Assembly: GCA_020726505.1 (NCBI GenBank)
Contig: JAHLEZ010000005.1
Coordinates: forward strand, 1,550,001-1,614,000
DNA length: 64,000 nt
Direction: 5' to 3'
Origin: Leptodontidium sp. MPI-SDFR-AT-0119
Taxonomy: Eukaryota > Ascomycota > Leotiomycetes > Helotiales > Leptodontidiaceae
In this document: positions 9,485-22,100 of the stretch, in pieces
Numbering within the stretch: position 1 is the stretch's first letter
Layout of the letters: the number at the start of each line of letters is the position of its first letter
The notes under the pieces: model-generated
What the model was told of the DNA's origin: nothing
Seen by the model: only the letters and a program-made list of their open reading frames with translations
Database searches by the model: none
Translations under genes and position numbers: made by a program

Positions 9485-10979
9485 CTACTGATAGATGTAG
9501 CAAAACGGCCCTGCTAGGGTACTAACCAAATCCTTGCTCGGGATCCCAGCATAGCCTTTGGGTGCCGCGACCGATAAGTTTTGGATGTCGGTGATTTTTC
9601 CTGGCGGGCTGTTTGGTTGCATCATGATAGTTCCTCCTTTGTATCTGCATTGCGCGATGTCAACTAACATGAGACTACTCAATACTCCAGGAATGCATGG
9701 CCTTGTCGAGAAATCATGAATGACGATGATATGACGGGTAGAACCAGGGATACTCACTGCTGTACTCGATTCGCTGGATCTTGATTCTGCCAAATCCACC
9801 AATGCCGATCTACCTGCCCATGGTGCAACCAAAAAACAGGCTCCGCAGGACTGACATAGAAGTCTCCACCTGGGTCGCCCCAAATACTGTAATGACCACC
9901 AGTGTGGAGTGAGAATGCTTTAGCCGTGTCTCCTTGGAGAGTTTTCTCGAAAGCCTCGATATCCTTGGACGAGGTGATGTGATTGGCAATGTCTTGAGGA
10001 CGCAAATACTGGGAAGTAAAGTAGTTGTTGACATCGCGGCGTAAACAGCGCGGGTTGTATCCGTAGCCGTCTGAGCGAGGGTTTTTCGGTACCATGAGAG
10101 CGGCATCTACGGAGCCTGCGATTGGACCGAGATTTACTGTCATGCTAGCATTGAGTTAGTAGAGACCGGCCAGACATGATGGTGGGTTGACTTACTTTGC
10201 GAAGGGCCCTGTCTTAACACATCCTCCTCCCTTTCCTGGTGGTACCATGGTGTTTGCCATTCCAAGATTATAGCCTTTGTGAGTGACAGATTCGCCGTTA
10301 CCACCCATGCTGTGAGCATCGCCATTGAAAATGGGCGAAACGGTGGGGTCTGGGTATTTCCCCCAGTTCCAGTACTGTCTACTGTCAGAATTCATTCGAA
10401 AGTCCGGCAATCTTCTACTTACGGGCTGATAGCCCTTGTATGCACACTCGCTCTTTAATGCGACTTCGTAAGCCCAGACGTAATATCGATGCCAGTGGAG
10501 GAAGTTTGCCTCCAATGGTCAGTGCTCGCGTCGGCTCTGAAAAGGCTTGGACTCACAGTATCATGAACTCCCATCGTCATGTTGATATGTACAACGACGA
10601 AGTCATCATACCGAGACTTCGCTCCCGGGTATTGAGTCGAACTCAACTTGGATGGGGCAGCCAGCAGACACTTGACAGCCTTCACATAGTCATCCTTTTC
10701 GTCGTTCGTCAAGTCGCCACTTAGGTATAGAGTCAGCAAAGATCTTTCCAGTGGATCTGAAGTGTCATACTATTCTTTCCTCACAGCAACTGTGTCTTTC
10801 GTACATGTCGTCTTCGCACTTCCATCCGACAGGGTGCCATTCAACACCTTATACGCATTCTCAAGTGCTTTGGCAGCCAGGTCATCATCAGGTCCCCTCT
10901 TCGACAACGGAGTTGCAAATGATATACCCGATAGAAACAAGAACAGTAGCGTCGAAAGACCGAAATTGGTGACCGCCAT
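9485..10979 (-). pseudogene. Short secreted tyrosinase (UstQ-like) with an in-frame stop
   Basis: Exons 10979-10557, 10509-10423, 10374-10196, 10144-9758 and 9644-9485 join in phase and span 412 codons. There is a signal peptide (LSTLLFLFLSGISFA) followed by a Lys-Arg site. The type-3 copper centre is recognisable: the CuA side has HINMTMGVHD and FLHWHR, and the CuB side has HTGGHYSIWGD and VFWLHHGQVDRHWW. The C-terminus ends in GPFCYIY, as in compact fungal tyrosinases such as those of ustiloxin- and phomopsin-type clusters, where the enzyme hydroxylates tyrosine in the peptide. Codon 10770-10772 is TAG, directly after VRKE, where the family usually has Trp. No intron I could place removes it. 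Everything after it is intact, so the break looks recent. A base-call error is the alternative. Confidence 0.85.
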
Positions 10980-12389
10980 TTCTACCCTAAAAATTCTCCA
11001 AAAGCTTCACGCAGAAAAAAAGCGTATGACAGCAACAGGCCAAGCAGACTATAAGGTATCCCACCTCCCCGGGGCGACTTTATGAGATGGGATCTCATAC
11101 TAGAGGAACATTCTGTGCAAGCAATATAGATTCGAATTTATATTGATGATCACATTGCCTCGGTGGTAATTCTGGTTGCTGAATGCCGGAACAGCAATAT
11201 CGAAGGTTAATTCGAAACACATCCCAAGTCTCCCTCCCCCGCTTGCTTCAACTCCTATTAGTTTGGCTTCCCCAATTGCGACTCAGCGAATAAAGTTTCA
11301 GGCATCGTGTCGATGTGTCCTTGTTGTTGTTCTCTTTTTGGCAGAATGGTCTCGCTTATGACCAATCAACATCTCGCTTGTCCGGTTGTTTTCGATTTTG
11401 CGGGGAAACCGGCATCTCGTGTGGTATTGGAAAGGAATGATTGCAAGAAGGGATGGAATATTCCCCAGGAAGGTTGCTTCTATTGTAGGCCTCCCTGTCT
11501 GCCAAGCTCATGTGAGCCGCTCCATTGGTTGAGATCTACCAAATGCCAACAGCGGCACTTCGAAGGGTGCTACCTCGCTAGTAAGAAATAAACAAGGCCC
11601 ATACGTATACATTACCCGTCCAGTATGAGTGGTTACCAATTACTAGCTGGTGGTTGGACACGGCGACAGAAAATGGCAGTGGAGGAGCATGTGCTCAAGC
11701 GTTAAATTGACTCCATCCGAGTCACTCGACTCCGCTCTCATATTGGGAAGCAATCTTCGTGGATGATGAGGGTAGAGCATGAGCATAGAGCTTCAGCCAG
11801 AACATGTATTTACCTGTAAGCCCTTGGGCTGATGTGATCTGCAGAATGGATTATTGAAGGATTTGCTGTTTCGAAATCGTTTGGCAGAAGTCCTGCTTCG
11901 AACTTTGGAAGCGAGAATGACACTACGTACGCTGGTTGAACTTGAGGTTCAACGATTATTTCATGATGAATCTAAGTAACGTATCGGGAAGGTTCACTTG
12001 CATCGACCGGGTCGACGCAGAATCTTCGGCCCTGAAGGATCAAGCGACTGAACCTATCAACATGTGAAGAATAGACAGAAATCCAGGGTTTGTCGTGATG
12101 TCGACACGAATAGATTTGTGGACTTCATATTCCTTGAGCTGTGATAGTATTAACCCCAAAAGGAAGTGGTACAAGTTGAGGAATGGACAGCAGTCTCTGA
12201 AAACTCGGGTTGCGTGAGAACACCCTGCGGAAGATAATACAAATTCTAGGTCGCAAGTAAATACAAGAGAAAGTTCAAAATTATCTACAGAAGTCTATCT
12301 ATAGGAGAGCGTTTTAATGGCGCAAAAGAAGGCGCACCCGCCCGATTTGTCGTACAATATCATGACCGTTTATCAGAATAAATCATCAC
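10980..12389. other. 1.4-kb gap without a recognisable gene
   Basis: Contains the tyrosinase promoter at its left side and the 3' flank of the oxidoreductase gene at its right. A plus-strand frame at 11307-11591 is rich in cysteine but has no signal peptide or family match and is not called. Confidence 0.4.
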
Positions 12390-13879
12390 TCAAATCCTCG
12401 TGTCGATAGGTAACAGTCCTTTGGCCATACGTTTGATCTGGCCGGCGTAGTAATATGACTGAAAACCAGTGCCCAATGCGTTGATAGGAATCAACTTGAG
12501 CCAGCCGGGCACTTTCACAGGAGCAAGTACAACACGGGCATCCTCATCCGAGACCTTCTCATTGAGGATAATCTCCTTCGGCAACTTCGGAAGTACTGCC
12601 GCGGGTCGAGCAAGTCCAATGAGGTCGCACCCGCCAGACTTCAAAGCTGCTTCCATGCCGAGGCGCGTTCGAAATCCTCCTGTGACCATGAGCACGACTT
12701 TTGGAAAGCGAGCTCGAACTTCTTGAGAGAATTGCAGGAAGAAAGCTTCGCGTATCAGAGTGCTCTGCTTGGGTTTTGGTTCGTTCGTGGTACTTTCAGC
12801 GGCAACGTCAGGCTCCTGCGCCATACGGGGGTTCTCGTAGGTACCACCTGAAATTTCCATGAAGTCAACTCCAGCGTCATTAATCAGACTGATCTGCTCC
12901 ATAACTTCTTCCAAAGATTCGGACGACGCGGCGTCAACACTGTTGAGTTTGATGCCGATACAAAACTCTGGACTTGTTTGCTTGCGAACCTGTCGGATAA
13001 TGCGGAGAACGATTTCGACACGCTTTGCTGCTGTTCCTCCAAAGTCGTCTGTTCTGAAATTTGTCGTTGAAGACATGAATTGCGCCAGAAGGTACCCATG
13101 GCTTAAAGCAGGTTAGCTAGGCTTACATGTTTATAGGAGGCTGTTTCATTACCTTGCGTGGAGTTCAACACCCTTGAACCCAGCCTCGTAACATTGCTTC
13201 GAGCTCTCCACGAACTGTGCAATGATTCCTTCTGGACCAGCGATCTCATCGCTTGTCAATGCCCTCGGGCTTCCAAACAGCAAAGACACTGCTGCACGTG
13301 CGATCAGGGAGTCTCCCAGGTTCAACTTCACTGGAGATGGCGCAACAGTCTTCTGAAAAAATCCACTTAATCCAGCGCCATAGGGCGATTGTCGTCCTGG
13401 GTGGCAAAGTTGAATTACAGTAGGAACGCCTGATCGCTGGCAGACAGCTGCCCAGTTCTTCCATTGTGCCTTTTGCTCTTCCGATTGTCCTCGAACAGAG
13501 GTTCCCACGTCAGCTGGTGATCCGTGGAACTGTTCGGAGACCTGCACGTTGCCTGCATTTTGTCAGCAAGATCTCATGTGGTCCAAATCGCCGTGAACAT
13601 GAATGAGCCTTACCAGTGATGACCATTCCCCATCCACCATCTGCCCATTCGCCATAGGCTGAAGAAAAGTCTTTGCTAGGGTTGTGATCGGTGCTCATGT
13701 TCTCTGCCATTGCAGCTTTTGCAAGTCTATTGAAAGTTAGAATAAGTTACTTCAAAGTCACGAGTATCGAAACGAAAGAAATCGAGATACTGTATACGTC
13801 ACGAGTTTGGAGGGAAGGAGGTTGACCTGTTTGGAAGCACAAGACCGCATGGCAGCTCAATCTTTTCCAAAAGCTGCAT
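12390..13879 (-). CDS. NADH:flavin oxidoreductase, Old Yellow Enzyme family
   Basis: Exons 13879-13827, 13726-13614, 13552-13153 and 13101-12390 join in phase to 425 residues. The start is the ATG opening MQLLEKIELPCGLVLPNR. Family blocks in order: KAAMAENMS (FMN site), GMVITGNVQV, QLCHPGRQSP, the GVELHASHGYLLAQF segment that normally carries the HGAHGYLL motif, GIKLNSVD, and the phosphate-binding end VTGGFRTRLGMEAALKSGGCDLIGLARP. The enzyme uses FMN and NAD(P)H to reduce activated alkenes or quinones. The first intron has a weak GTCAAC donor, the others are ordinary. It lies 1.4 kb from the tyrosinase and transcribes the same way, so it could be a tailoring enzyme of that locus, but many such genes are stand-alone. 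Confidence 0.9.
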
Positions 13880-16009
13880 CTTGTCTACCGAGGTGATTCT
13901 GAAAGGAGATACTCGATAACCTGGAACTGGTACAGTGGTGAAGCGATTGTAATTGTGTGAAAGCTGTCTGTTTCACAAGGAAGGAGGGAGATATACTTTG
14001 ATGTTCCAACACTAGTATCTACCTTAGTGGACCGAAGGCGGCGGAGGAATGAATTATTATAGCTTGGGAATTACAAAGCAGACAATAACGCAAGAACGAG
14101 CTTCCGAGGCATCTTTCAATTAAGGATAGCCTATTATCCAAGCTCCCCAAGTCTCAGATCTCTGCCGCGTATCGTGCTCCATATTTAAATATTTCTCGCA
14201 TGCAGCTCTGTTATGATTGGCTGGTCGGTGCGGAATCACGGAAAACGACGACGGCAGCGGGACGATTCAAGGCCGGGAGACTGCCAAGACGGTGCATCTA
14301 CCGAACCGAAGATGAAACCTTTTTTTTCAACATTAATAATGGTACAGGGGCGTTGATTGGATAACTGACCTCGCCCCGAGTTTTGCTTCAGATACGGACG
14401 AATTGGCCAGACGAGAAGAAAGGTCGGGGAAAGAAAGTTGGGAAGCTTGTTTGTTGCGGGTGTCAGCACTTAAATTCCTTAGCCTCCTCGGCTATGCGAT
14501 ACCCAAAGTGTTGATGGTAAACAGCATGACTTCGACTTCAAATTCTTCATCTTCATCTTCCTCTTCTCTTGGCCGGACAGGTTAACATGCCAGCACGGCG
14601 AGGATGAGTTGAATGGAGTCGAGGTAATTGCGGCACCTCTCAATGAAGTACCGTCTTGGCATAAACAAGCCTTCTTTCGCAATTTCTAGAGCTCATTTAT
14701 TCCATTGTTTACTTTCATCCTAGCTTTAGAGAAACCTCAATCTCATGTCGTTCCATCTGGTATTCTTAAGATCTATGCTAGCACGGGTCCGTCAGAGTAT
14801 ACACAAGTGGTGACTTCGGGTGGATATTCATGCACAGCTCCAGCATACACCTCCGTTCAAATCTTTTCCTCGCTACTTGGGACTCTTGGAGTAGCTGCTT
14901 CGGCTAGGACCCTAAGCCGAAGATTTCAAAGCCGAGTTCAGAGCAGTTTTTTCTCTCGTGCAATAGTTTTGATCGTTTTCTCGGGCTACCTCCTGCCAGT
15001 AACAACAAGACCTCGAAATTATCTCGACGACTAGTGTTAGCCCAAGCAAGACGATCGAACAAAATAAGTCGATCGAGAAAAATCCAACGTACAAGAATGA
15101 TTTTTCGAAAGAGTTCGAGAAGTTCAATATTCGGTCTCCGCTAGAAAGGGCCGCTTGAGCCTAGGACCCTTTTTGGTTTAATGAAAAGTACTTCTTGTCC
15201 ACGAGCGGTTCTCAGCCTGAGATGGAAGCTGCACGGCGCCTTTGAAGCCAATTGTTCAGATATATTCCACTCTGCACTCTCGGTGCCTTTGATACAAGCA
15301 GTTTTGGAACGGACACGTCAGACATTGCTTTCTAAAATTTGTTCCCTGAGAGTGGCACGTAAAATATCTCCGTCACTAAAACCGTACGTCCCTACGTAAA
15401 GCCAGGGGCTATTGAGGAGAGGATTCTCCAGATTCCTGTCGATCCAATCAACAAGAGAGATATCCGAATGGTGGTTAATGCAAATCCCACCAAACCATGT
15501 GGCCTGGCGGACTTTACATACTATTTCCGTCTTGTGAGTACAATCTCCATTTATTCATCTTCTTCACGGACTTCAATAGTCAAATCACCCCAGAAAGCTT
15601 CCATAATGTCGGGTCTTGCCTCATCTGGCGATATTCGCGATGAGGAACTAATAAGCGGGTCTCGAGATGCTGACAGCTCTCGGCTCCACTCTTGTACATG
15701 CAGTTGTTTTTATTACTCGTTGAAGGCACAGTTGGACATTCTGGTTCGTATTAATTGTTCCTTGAATTGCAGTGGAATTTTCGTAGATAAATATTTAAAT
15801 CCGTTCCTGTTCTCTGATACTAGAATTTGGGACGGAGCCCGCAACTTCCGTCCTTACCAATCTCTCATATCACTAATCAATAACCAGAAACTTAATTGTC
15901 CTTCTTTCTATTCTGAACATCATTTCCATAGCTGTAAGGAGCTTCATATCTCTCTTGATCAACGACTCCAAGAACTCGACTGGCAACACAAACATCACCA
16001 ACATCAAAC
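13880..16009. other. 2.1-kb gap with faint coding remnants
   Basis: It holds the promoters of the oxidoreductase (-) and the epimerase-like gene (+). A plus-strand stretch at about 15400-15530 reads like an exon (RILQIPVDPINKRDIRMVV) ending at a GTGAGT donor-like site, but no partner exon or family was found. Possible gene remnant only. Confidence 0.3.
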
Positions 16010-16960
16010 ATGAGAATATTCATAACAGGAGCAACAGGCTACATCGGTGGTGCTGTAACAGAACAAGCCATCGCTCAAGGCCACACAGTCCACGGCCTTT
16101 CCCGCAACCAAGCCGGCGATACGAAACTGAAAGCTCTTGGGGCTATTCCCGTCCGGGGCGATCTATCTTCTCTTGATGTCCTCCGCAAAGAGGCATCCGA
16201 AGCCGACGCAGTATGCCATCTAGCATACATCCACGACTTCACCCGCAACTACGAAGAGATCCTCGCCATCGACGCCGCCGTCATGGATGCATTAGCCGAA
16301 CCTCTTCGTGGCACCGATAAAGCACTCGTGACATCTTCTGGTACACTCATCGTTGAACCTGATCCAGAAGGAGGAGAAACGGACGAGAATGCTTCACTGT
16401 TGGAGAATGGGTGGGTGCCTAGACATCGTTCGGAGACGTATGCCCTGGGCAAGGCCAAGGAAGGAGTTCGTGTCAGCGCTATTCGTCTCGCGCCGTATGT
16501 CCATGGCCGTGGAGCGAGTGGTTTCATCCCTATGCTCATGGATCACGCCGCCAAAAGCGGAGAATCAATCTATATCGACGACGGAGCCACGCAGACCAGT
16601 GGGGTAGATGTGGATGATACAGCGGCCATGTATCTCCTTGCGGTAGAGAAGTCCAAGCCGGGGGATATCTTCAATTGCTGCGAGACAAAGTCGGTGTCCA
16701 TCAAAGATTTGGCAGGAGCGGTTGGGGAAGTCATGAAAGTGCCCACCAGATCTATCACTCGAGAAGAAGCGGCGAAGCGGGGCGATCACCTCTTGGTTTT
16801 GATCTTGACTCTTGCTAATCGACCCTCAAATAAGAAAGCTGTGAGGGAGTTGGGCTGGGAGCCAAAGCATTTGGATATCTTGGAAGATGTTAGGGCTGGG
16901 TCATATTCTGCTTTGGCGGAGAAATTGCTGAAAGGGGAGGCTCAAGTAACACACTACTGA
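16010..16960 (+). CDS. NAD(P)-dependent epimerase/dehydratase-like protein
   Basis: Single exon, 316 residues, starting at the ATG directly before the Rossmann motif. GATGYIGG at residues 7-14 is the dinucleotide loop of extended short-chain dehydrogenases. AVCHLAY and LVTSSGTLI follow the family order, and TYALGKAKEG takes the place of the YxxxK catalytic pair, which is not exact here. IRLAPYVHGRG and DDTAAMYLLAVEK fit the substrate-domain part. The family acts on nucleotide sugars or on small hydroxy/keto compounds; the substrate is not readable from the sequence. The gene is divergent from the oxidoreductase and convergent with the permease. The family call is good, the exact reaction unknown. 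Confidence 0.88.
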   Translation: MRIFITGATGYIGGAVTEQAIAQGHTVHGLSRNQAGDTKLKALGAIPVRGDLSSLDVLRKEASEADAVCHLAYIHDFTRNYEEILAIDAAVMDALAEPLRGTDKALVTSSGTLIVEPDPEGGETDENASLLENGWVPRHRSETYALGKAKEGVRVSAIRLAPYVHGRGASGFIPMLMDHAAKSGESIYIDDGATQTSGVDVDDTAAMYLLAVEKSKPGDIFNCCETKSVSIKDLAGAVGEVMKVPTRSITREEAAKRGDHLLVLILTLANRPSNKKAVRELGWEPKHLDILEDVRAGSYSALAEKLLKGEAQVTHY

Positions 16961-17070
16961 GTCTGGGACGAAGTGCTTTTTCTGTCAGATGGACTGATCG
17001 CGATTCTTGGTCGAAGTCGTAGAAAATGAAGACGACATTTCAAAGCTAGCCTCCTGTGTGGTGCTCTATC

Positions 17071-19157
17071 TCAATGTGCAAATCTAAAATCTAGCCTCTT
17101 ATTCCCCTCATCCGTTGTGGTCGCCAGATAATTCAGCCTCTCATCTTCACTCATACTATTCCACACTCTATCTCGGTAGGCATTCCTCTTCACATAATAC
17201 ACCTTCGTACCCAAGTATAACAATATGTTAACAGCAAGCAAAGAAAGCAGAATATGATTTCCACGTTTGTAGCGGGGCGCATCATCCTCCTGGTAGATGT
17301 TCGCAGCGATGATTCCGGAGGTCTGGACACACATATTGTAAAGAGCTGCGGAAACCGTGCGGGATCGTACTGTATTCGAATTTCGTGAATTCCAACCAAC
17401 TTGAATGGGGTGTGCTATGAAATCATCAGCTCCAAGAACAATTAGGTTTTGGAGGAAAGGAAATTCCAGTGTGACATACCGTTAGGATAGCACAGTAAAG
17501 CTGTCATGATCGCCCAAGCCAGCCATTTGTTTATCTCATTGATATCCACAAGGTTGATGAAGATTAAAAAGGGCAATGCCCATATCTGACCAATCAAAGC
17601 GGTCAAAGTAAGCTCTCCAAACACTTCTCCCGCATAAGTGAGGGCCAGCATCGTCGTTACATGCAACACCTTAGTCGGAATAACGAGTAGGTTAGTTTTG
17701 AAGGTGTCAAATCCAAGTTTTTTCAGCGACAGAGTCAGGTAGTTGGCGGGCGTCGACATGGGAGTCTGAAAATTGAGGCCAAGGATGTAGATCGGCCAGA
17801 GATCGAAGTCCAGTATGCTTCGCCAGAGTAATGCAGGTGTTAGTGGTTCGCGATTGTGCATTAAACCCTTGCTAGGATCTTCGCGAATAATCCGGTTGAC
17901 CATGATCTTTTCTTCTCTCTCAGTGAACCAGCCCTTTTCACCGCGGAACCAGCTTGCGGTGGATGTTGGGCTCGATGGCATAAGAACGAATGCCAGAAGC
18001 CCAACAATAAGTGTAAGTAGAGCCTGCAAAAAATCAGCAAGGGTGCTTGATGAGAAGTGGCGTCATACTTCGATCAGAAATAACCACCGCCACCCTGCAT
18101 GGCCATCGACCCCTCGCATATGGAGGATTGCGAAGGCAACAAACCCACCCATGACGTCGGAAAGCGCTGAGGCCGTCCAGAAGAATCCAAGTCTCAGAGA
18201 GAGCTCGTGATGTTTGTAAAAGTATGACAAGTACAAGATGACCTGCTTGACAGTCAACTTAGATTCAAGGAGAAGAGTAAAACCAACTTTCCTCGGGAAT
18301 GAAGCCACCCTGCAAGGCTCCGAGCATCGCACGAGTAATGAAGAAGGATGTTCTTCCTTTAAGCCAGAATTGACCACAAGCTACCAGAGACCAAACTACC
18401 ATTTGAGTCGGTATCCAAATATCTGGTCCAATCCATTTTGCAATTAACTGGGAAGGAAGCTCTGCGCACAGAAACGAGAGCTTGAATGCCGTCTGCCCAT
18501 AATTGTAATCTAGTATTCCTTAGGAGATATTTCATACAAGAATGAACTAGGCTCACCATTGGTAGTCATTCCCAGATCTTCCAAGAAATTATCTGTCAAA
18601 GCCTGAGAAATATTCGACCGATCCAATTCCAGCGCCATGAACATCACTGCAGCGAATATCATAATTCTTGAATCGATTTTGCGAATCAAGCGATGCTCTT
18701 CTCCCCAAGTCCATCTTTCATCCGGATCAAACCGGTGTATGTTCTCCCAATCATCGCCAGGGCGGTATTCTTCCAACTTATCCGGATCGTCAAAGACTGA
18801 TGCTTGGGTTGCGATCGCATCCGGATCATAAACAACTTTCGACCTCTGGAAGAAGAATCTCCTCTCGTCACCCGCAACACCTAGAGCTAAAGACTTTCCG
18901 CTCTTGAGTAGGGCTGCTGAAGCATGATTCCCGTCCTTGTTGGGCTGTTTGTAACCTAAAGGAAAGTCATGTGAGTCCTCATAATCGTCCTTGTCTTGCT
19001 CCAAGTCTTGATATTCGAATCGTCCAGGAGATGAGTCTCCAGCACCCGAACCCTGTTCTGAATCATCGGACTCTAGGCGTTGATAACGGGTACTTGTGAA
19101 ACGTTTCATTGGGATATCTGGCTGTGTGGTCTCACCAGACGTCAACACTGCCCTCAT
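17071..19157 (-). CDS. MFS permease, Dal5/allantoate-type anion:cation symporter family
   Basis: Exons 19157-18557, 18509-18292, 18242-18069, 18023-17480 and 17414-17071 keep the frame and give about 626 residues. The N-terminal 150 residues are long, acidic and hydrophilic. Then come the family blocks [57 protein letters not shown] and the late segments up to [17 protein letters not shown]. Twelve membrane helices are expected. Members import carboxylates, vitamins or amides; the substrate is not evident. The intron between 18291 and 18243 is needed to keep frame and matches in length (49), branch (TTGAC) and acceptor (CAG), but its donor reads GAAAGT rather than GTAAGT. If the intron is not spliced the protein is truncated, so function is in doubt. 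Confidence 0.82.
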
Positions 19158-22100
19158 GATGGATATATATATATATATCGAGCCAGGTCGTAGTTTGGGA
19201 GTCCAGGGATGGCACCTTCATCGGGTGCAAGACACCATCCACACTGAAGTCTCGTGGACATGAAGTGTCGAATAGGATCACACGATAACTGTTCGCATGC
19301 GAGTCAAGCTGGCTGTCTTACTTGACACCATTCGCTTGTTTTCTTGCGTGCTCACCGAATACACGTGACCCCACTTCAAGTTTAACAAGCCTTTCTACCT
19401 ATCTAGGTAGGTGCCTATGTAATGTTGTCGACGGATTACTAAGAGAATTGAAGTCAATTTCTGGCGCACCGTTGGAATTGGGAGGCTGTCTTGCCAAAAT
19501 CATGCCAAGATCATGAAGGAGCTGAGTTGAGCGCACTGCCAAGCGACTACCACGATGCTTCATCGCTCCTTCTCAACGAAGAAAACGGACTTGGCGATCT
19601 TTTAACGTTAATTTCACCGTCTTCGGGGCATTGATTTTAATTTTGACAACGAACGCATTTCAAATTTCCCCTGTAAAGTAGATACGTAAAGCTTTGTTGA
19701 CAAATCGTTGAGTCCGGTTTATTTAGCGATACGTCCGCGGGACTCGGTCGCTACGCCACCTGACAAATAGGGGGTGGTTGGTGTAAATATTTGACAAGCG
19801 ACATTATCACCGCAATGTATTGACGCAGAAACAAACTATACGATCCTATTTTCTACTACCAGTTGCTCTACAGTCGAGCCAAGATTCCCGACCTGGAAAG
19901 ACAGGACAATGTCATCGAGCTCACGATTCTTATGTATGTTGAGTCAAGAGAGTCAATCATAACATCTTTAAGAAAGAAGATCAAAAAGGAAATTCCTCAG
20001 TGGGCACAGCGGAAAAGCAGGGACGACAAATATCTCTTCTCAACCAACTTATTCATGAGTCGGTTCAAATGCAATGCTTTGATTTTGACTGCTGGTCGCA
20101 CTCGCCGATGCTATTCCCCAGATCCATATACAAATACACTGCGAACTAAAACATTTCTCTACTAATGTACATTTCTTATAAACTGGTAGATGAAAGTCCA
20201 TACTCGTACAGCAGGGTATACAAACACCAGTCGAAAACGATAATATTATCTGGTCAAGTGCGTGGATCCTTGTTATGCCCTCAAGATTTCTTCCACCAAC
20301 TATGCTGCTGCAATGCTTTCGACGGACACCTTAACTGGTCTCTGGGACTACTTCACAGTACATAGGAAACCGCCTGGTATTCGTGCAGGCATCGACTCGA
20401 CGTTCGTTTTTAGCAGGGCAGGAATAGGCCATGGCTCGATGTGTTGGTAGAGAAGCAGCAAAAATGTTCAGGCCCCACTCAGCTCCTCTTCAACGCCCGT
20501 AAGCTGCGAGCACAGTCAGAATGGCCCATAGACACAATTTGAACAGGGAATCTTACCTGTATCGGGCCTGGGGCTGTTATCATAGGGTTCGCCGCTTCCG
20601 CTGTTACCCGTTGCGGGCTCATGATCTGGATAGGGAACATTGCCCCCCTCTGTATTGAGTTCTGCCCAGTATGTATTTTTGCCGCCTCCCCGAGCAACGA
20701 TATTGAAACTTGACATCGATATTTTGGGTTTGAGAATGCGAAGCCTGAGCTTTGAGCAAAAAGGGATTGCTGAAGATATTCTGCTGGAGGGAAGAATCAA
20801 TTTGCCGAACAGAGGCTGTCAAGAATGTGGTAAAATAGCTCTGGAGATTTGGAGGTAGCTGCTGCGTGGTAAAATTGTTGGTGCCGAGGAGAAAGTCAGA
20901 AATTGGAAAAACATACGTACTACTCCTCTGTCTTTATGACCACTGTTCATTGCCACACGAATGAATCATTTTGGTGTGTCGCGGTCAGCAGTTGTTGCTT
21001 TTTCGAGACATGAGACTGTTGCGAACTCCCTCAAACGGTACTTCAAGCTGTTCAGCTGCCATAAAGGGCGTCTTGACTGAGCTAATCCTTCGCCCAGTAA
21101 CCATGAAGTTGAAGAGGCAAAGACTAAAGTCGCAATCTGATCCTAGAACATGAGGCGGAGTGAAGCTCAATCGCCCGATTGGCATACTTGATAAAGTCCG
21201 CCGTACGTACAACAGGCGAGATCTTATGAACGCCCTATTGATCATGGAAACATTCTATTGGCCCGTTTCAAGGATGTAGACTACCCTGCGGCTTCCGTAG
21301 GCTCCAATAACTATGCTGTGGCGGGCGTTAAAGTGAGGCTCTCATGCACGACGGGCGTAGATCTACTATGAGGCTTCAGAAGTCACCGGCATGTGCTGTT
21401 GAGGAGAGAGGGATTAATTAACTCACAGTCATCGAATGGAATGCAAATAACAAAACGATGGATTCCTAAAACAACACATCTACGTCACTCATTTACAGTT
21501 CCCTTGACGAACCGTTCATCTCATCTGGTGACTTCGCTTATTTCAGGGGCGAAAATATTACAAGGGGCATCCCGCCAAATTACAGTCATATCCCTGAGAT
21601 TGTCTTTTCAGCCTCCAAACAGAGTTTCGCATCCAGACAGTTCACAGTGAAGTTATACTTTTGTGAGTTTTGAGGTTACTTGAACGTCAGTTTAAACTTG
21701 AAAAGCTCTCATTCTGACTCCCCCGCCCTTTTAAGGCTAGAGTCTACCCCTGTATTTCGACATCGAATTATTGGTTTCGTTTGGCGCCACTTCCACGAGT
21801 TCGATTACTCGTATTTTGACCTTGAAACAGGGATTTCTTGGGCGCGACCTCTTTGCTGCGTTGGAAGGGGGCTGCTATGGAATGCGTGCCCACATCGGAG
21901 CGCGTACTCAACCTGGCTTAGCTGACCTATTTGTCGGGTCCTTGCGGTGGCGGGAGCAAGTGATAAATAGCGCTTAGGCTCGCTTAAGCAGCCAACTCGG
22001 TCCAAACATCCAAAAGGGAAACAAGTTCAGGGTACCGAAACAGGAGACAACAGAGGGCAATTTAATGGCTGATCTTGGCGATCAATAACGTGCCTAAGCG

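Noticed and set aside
11307..11591. Cysteine-rich plus-strand frame of 94 codons
   Set aside because: No signal peptide, odd cysteine pattern, no splice partner; probably chance.
14705..15034. 109-codon plus-strand frame
   Set aside because: No family features or good start context.
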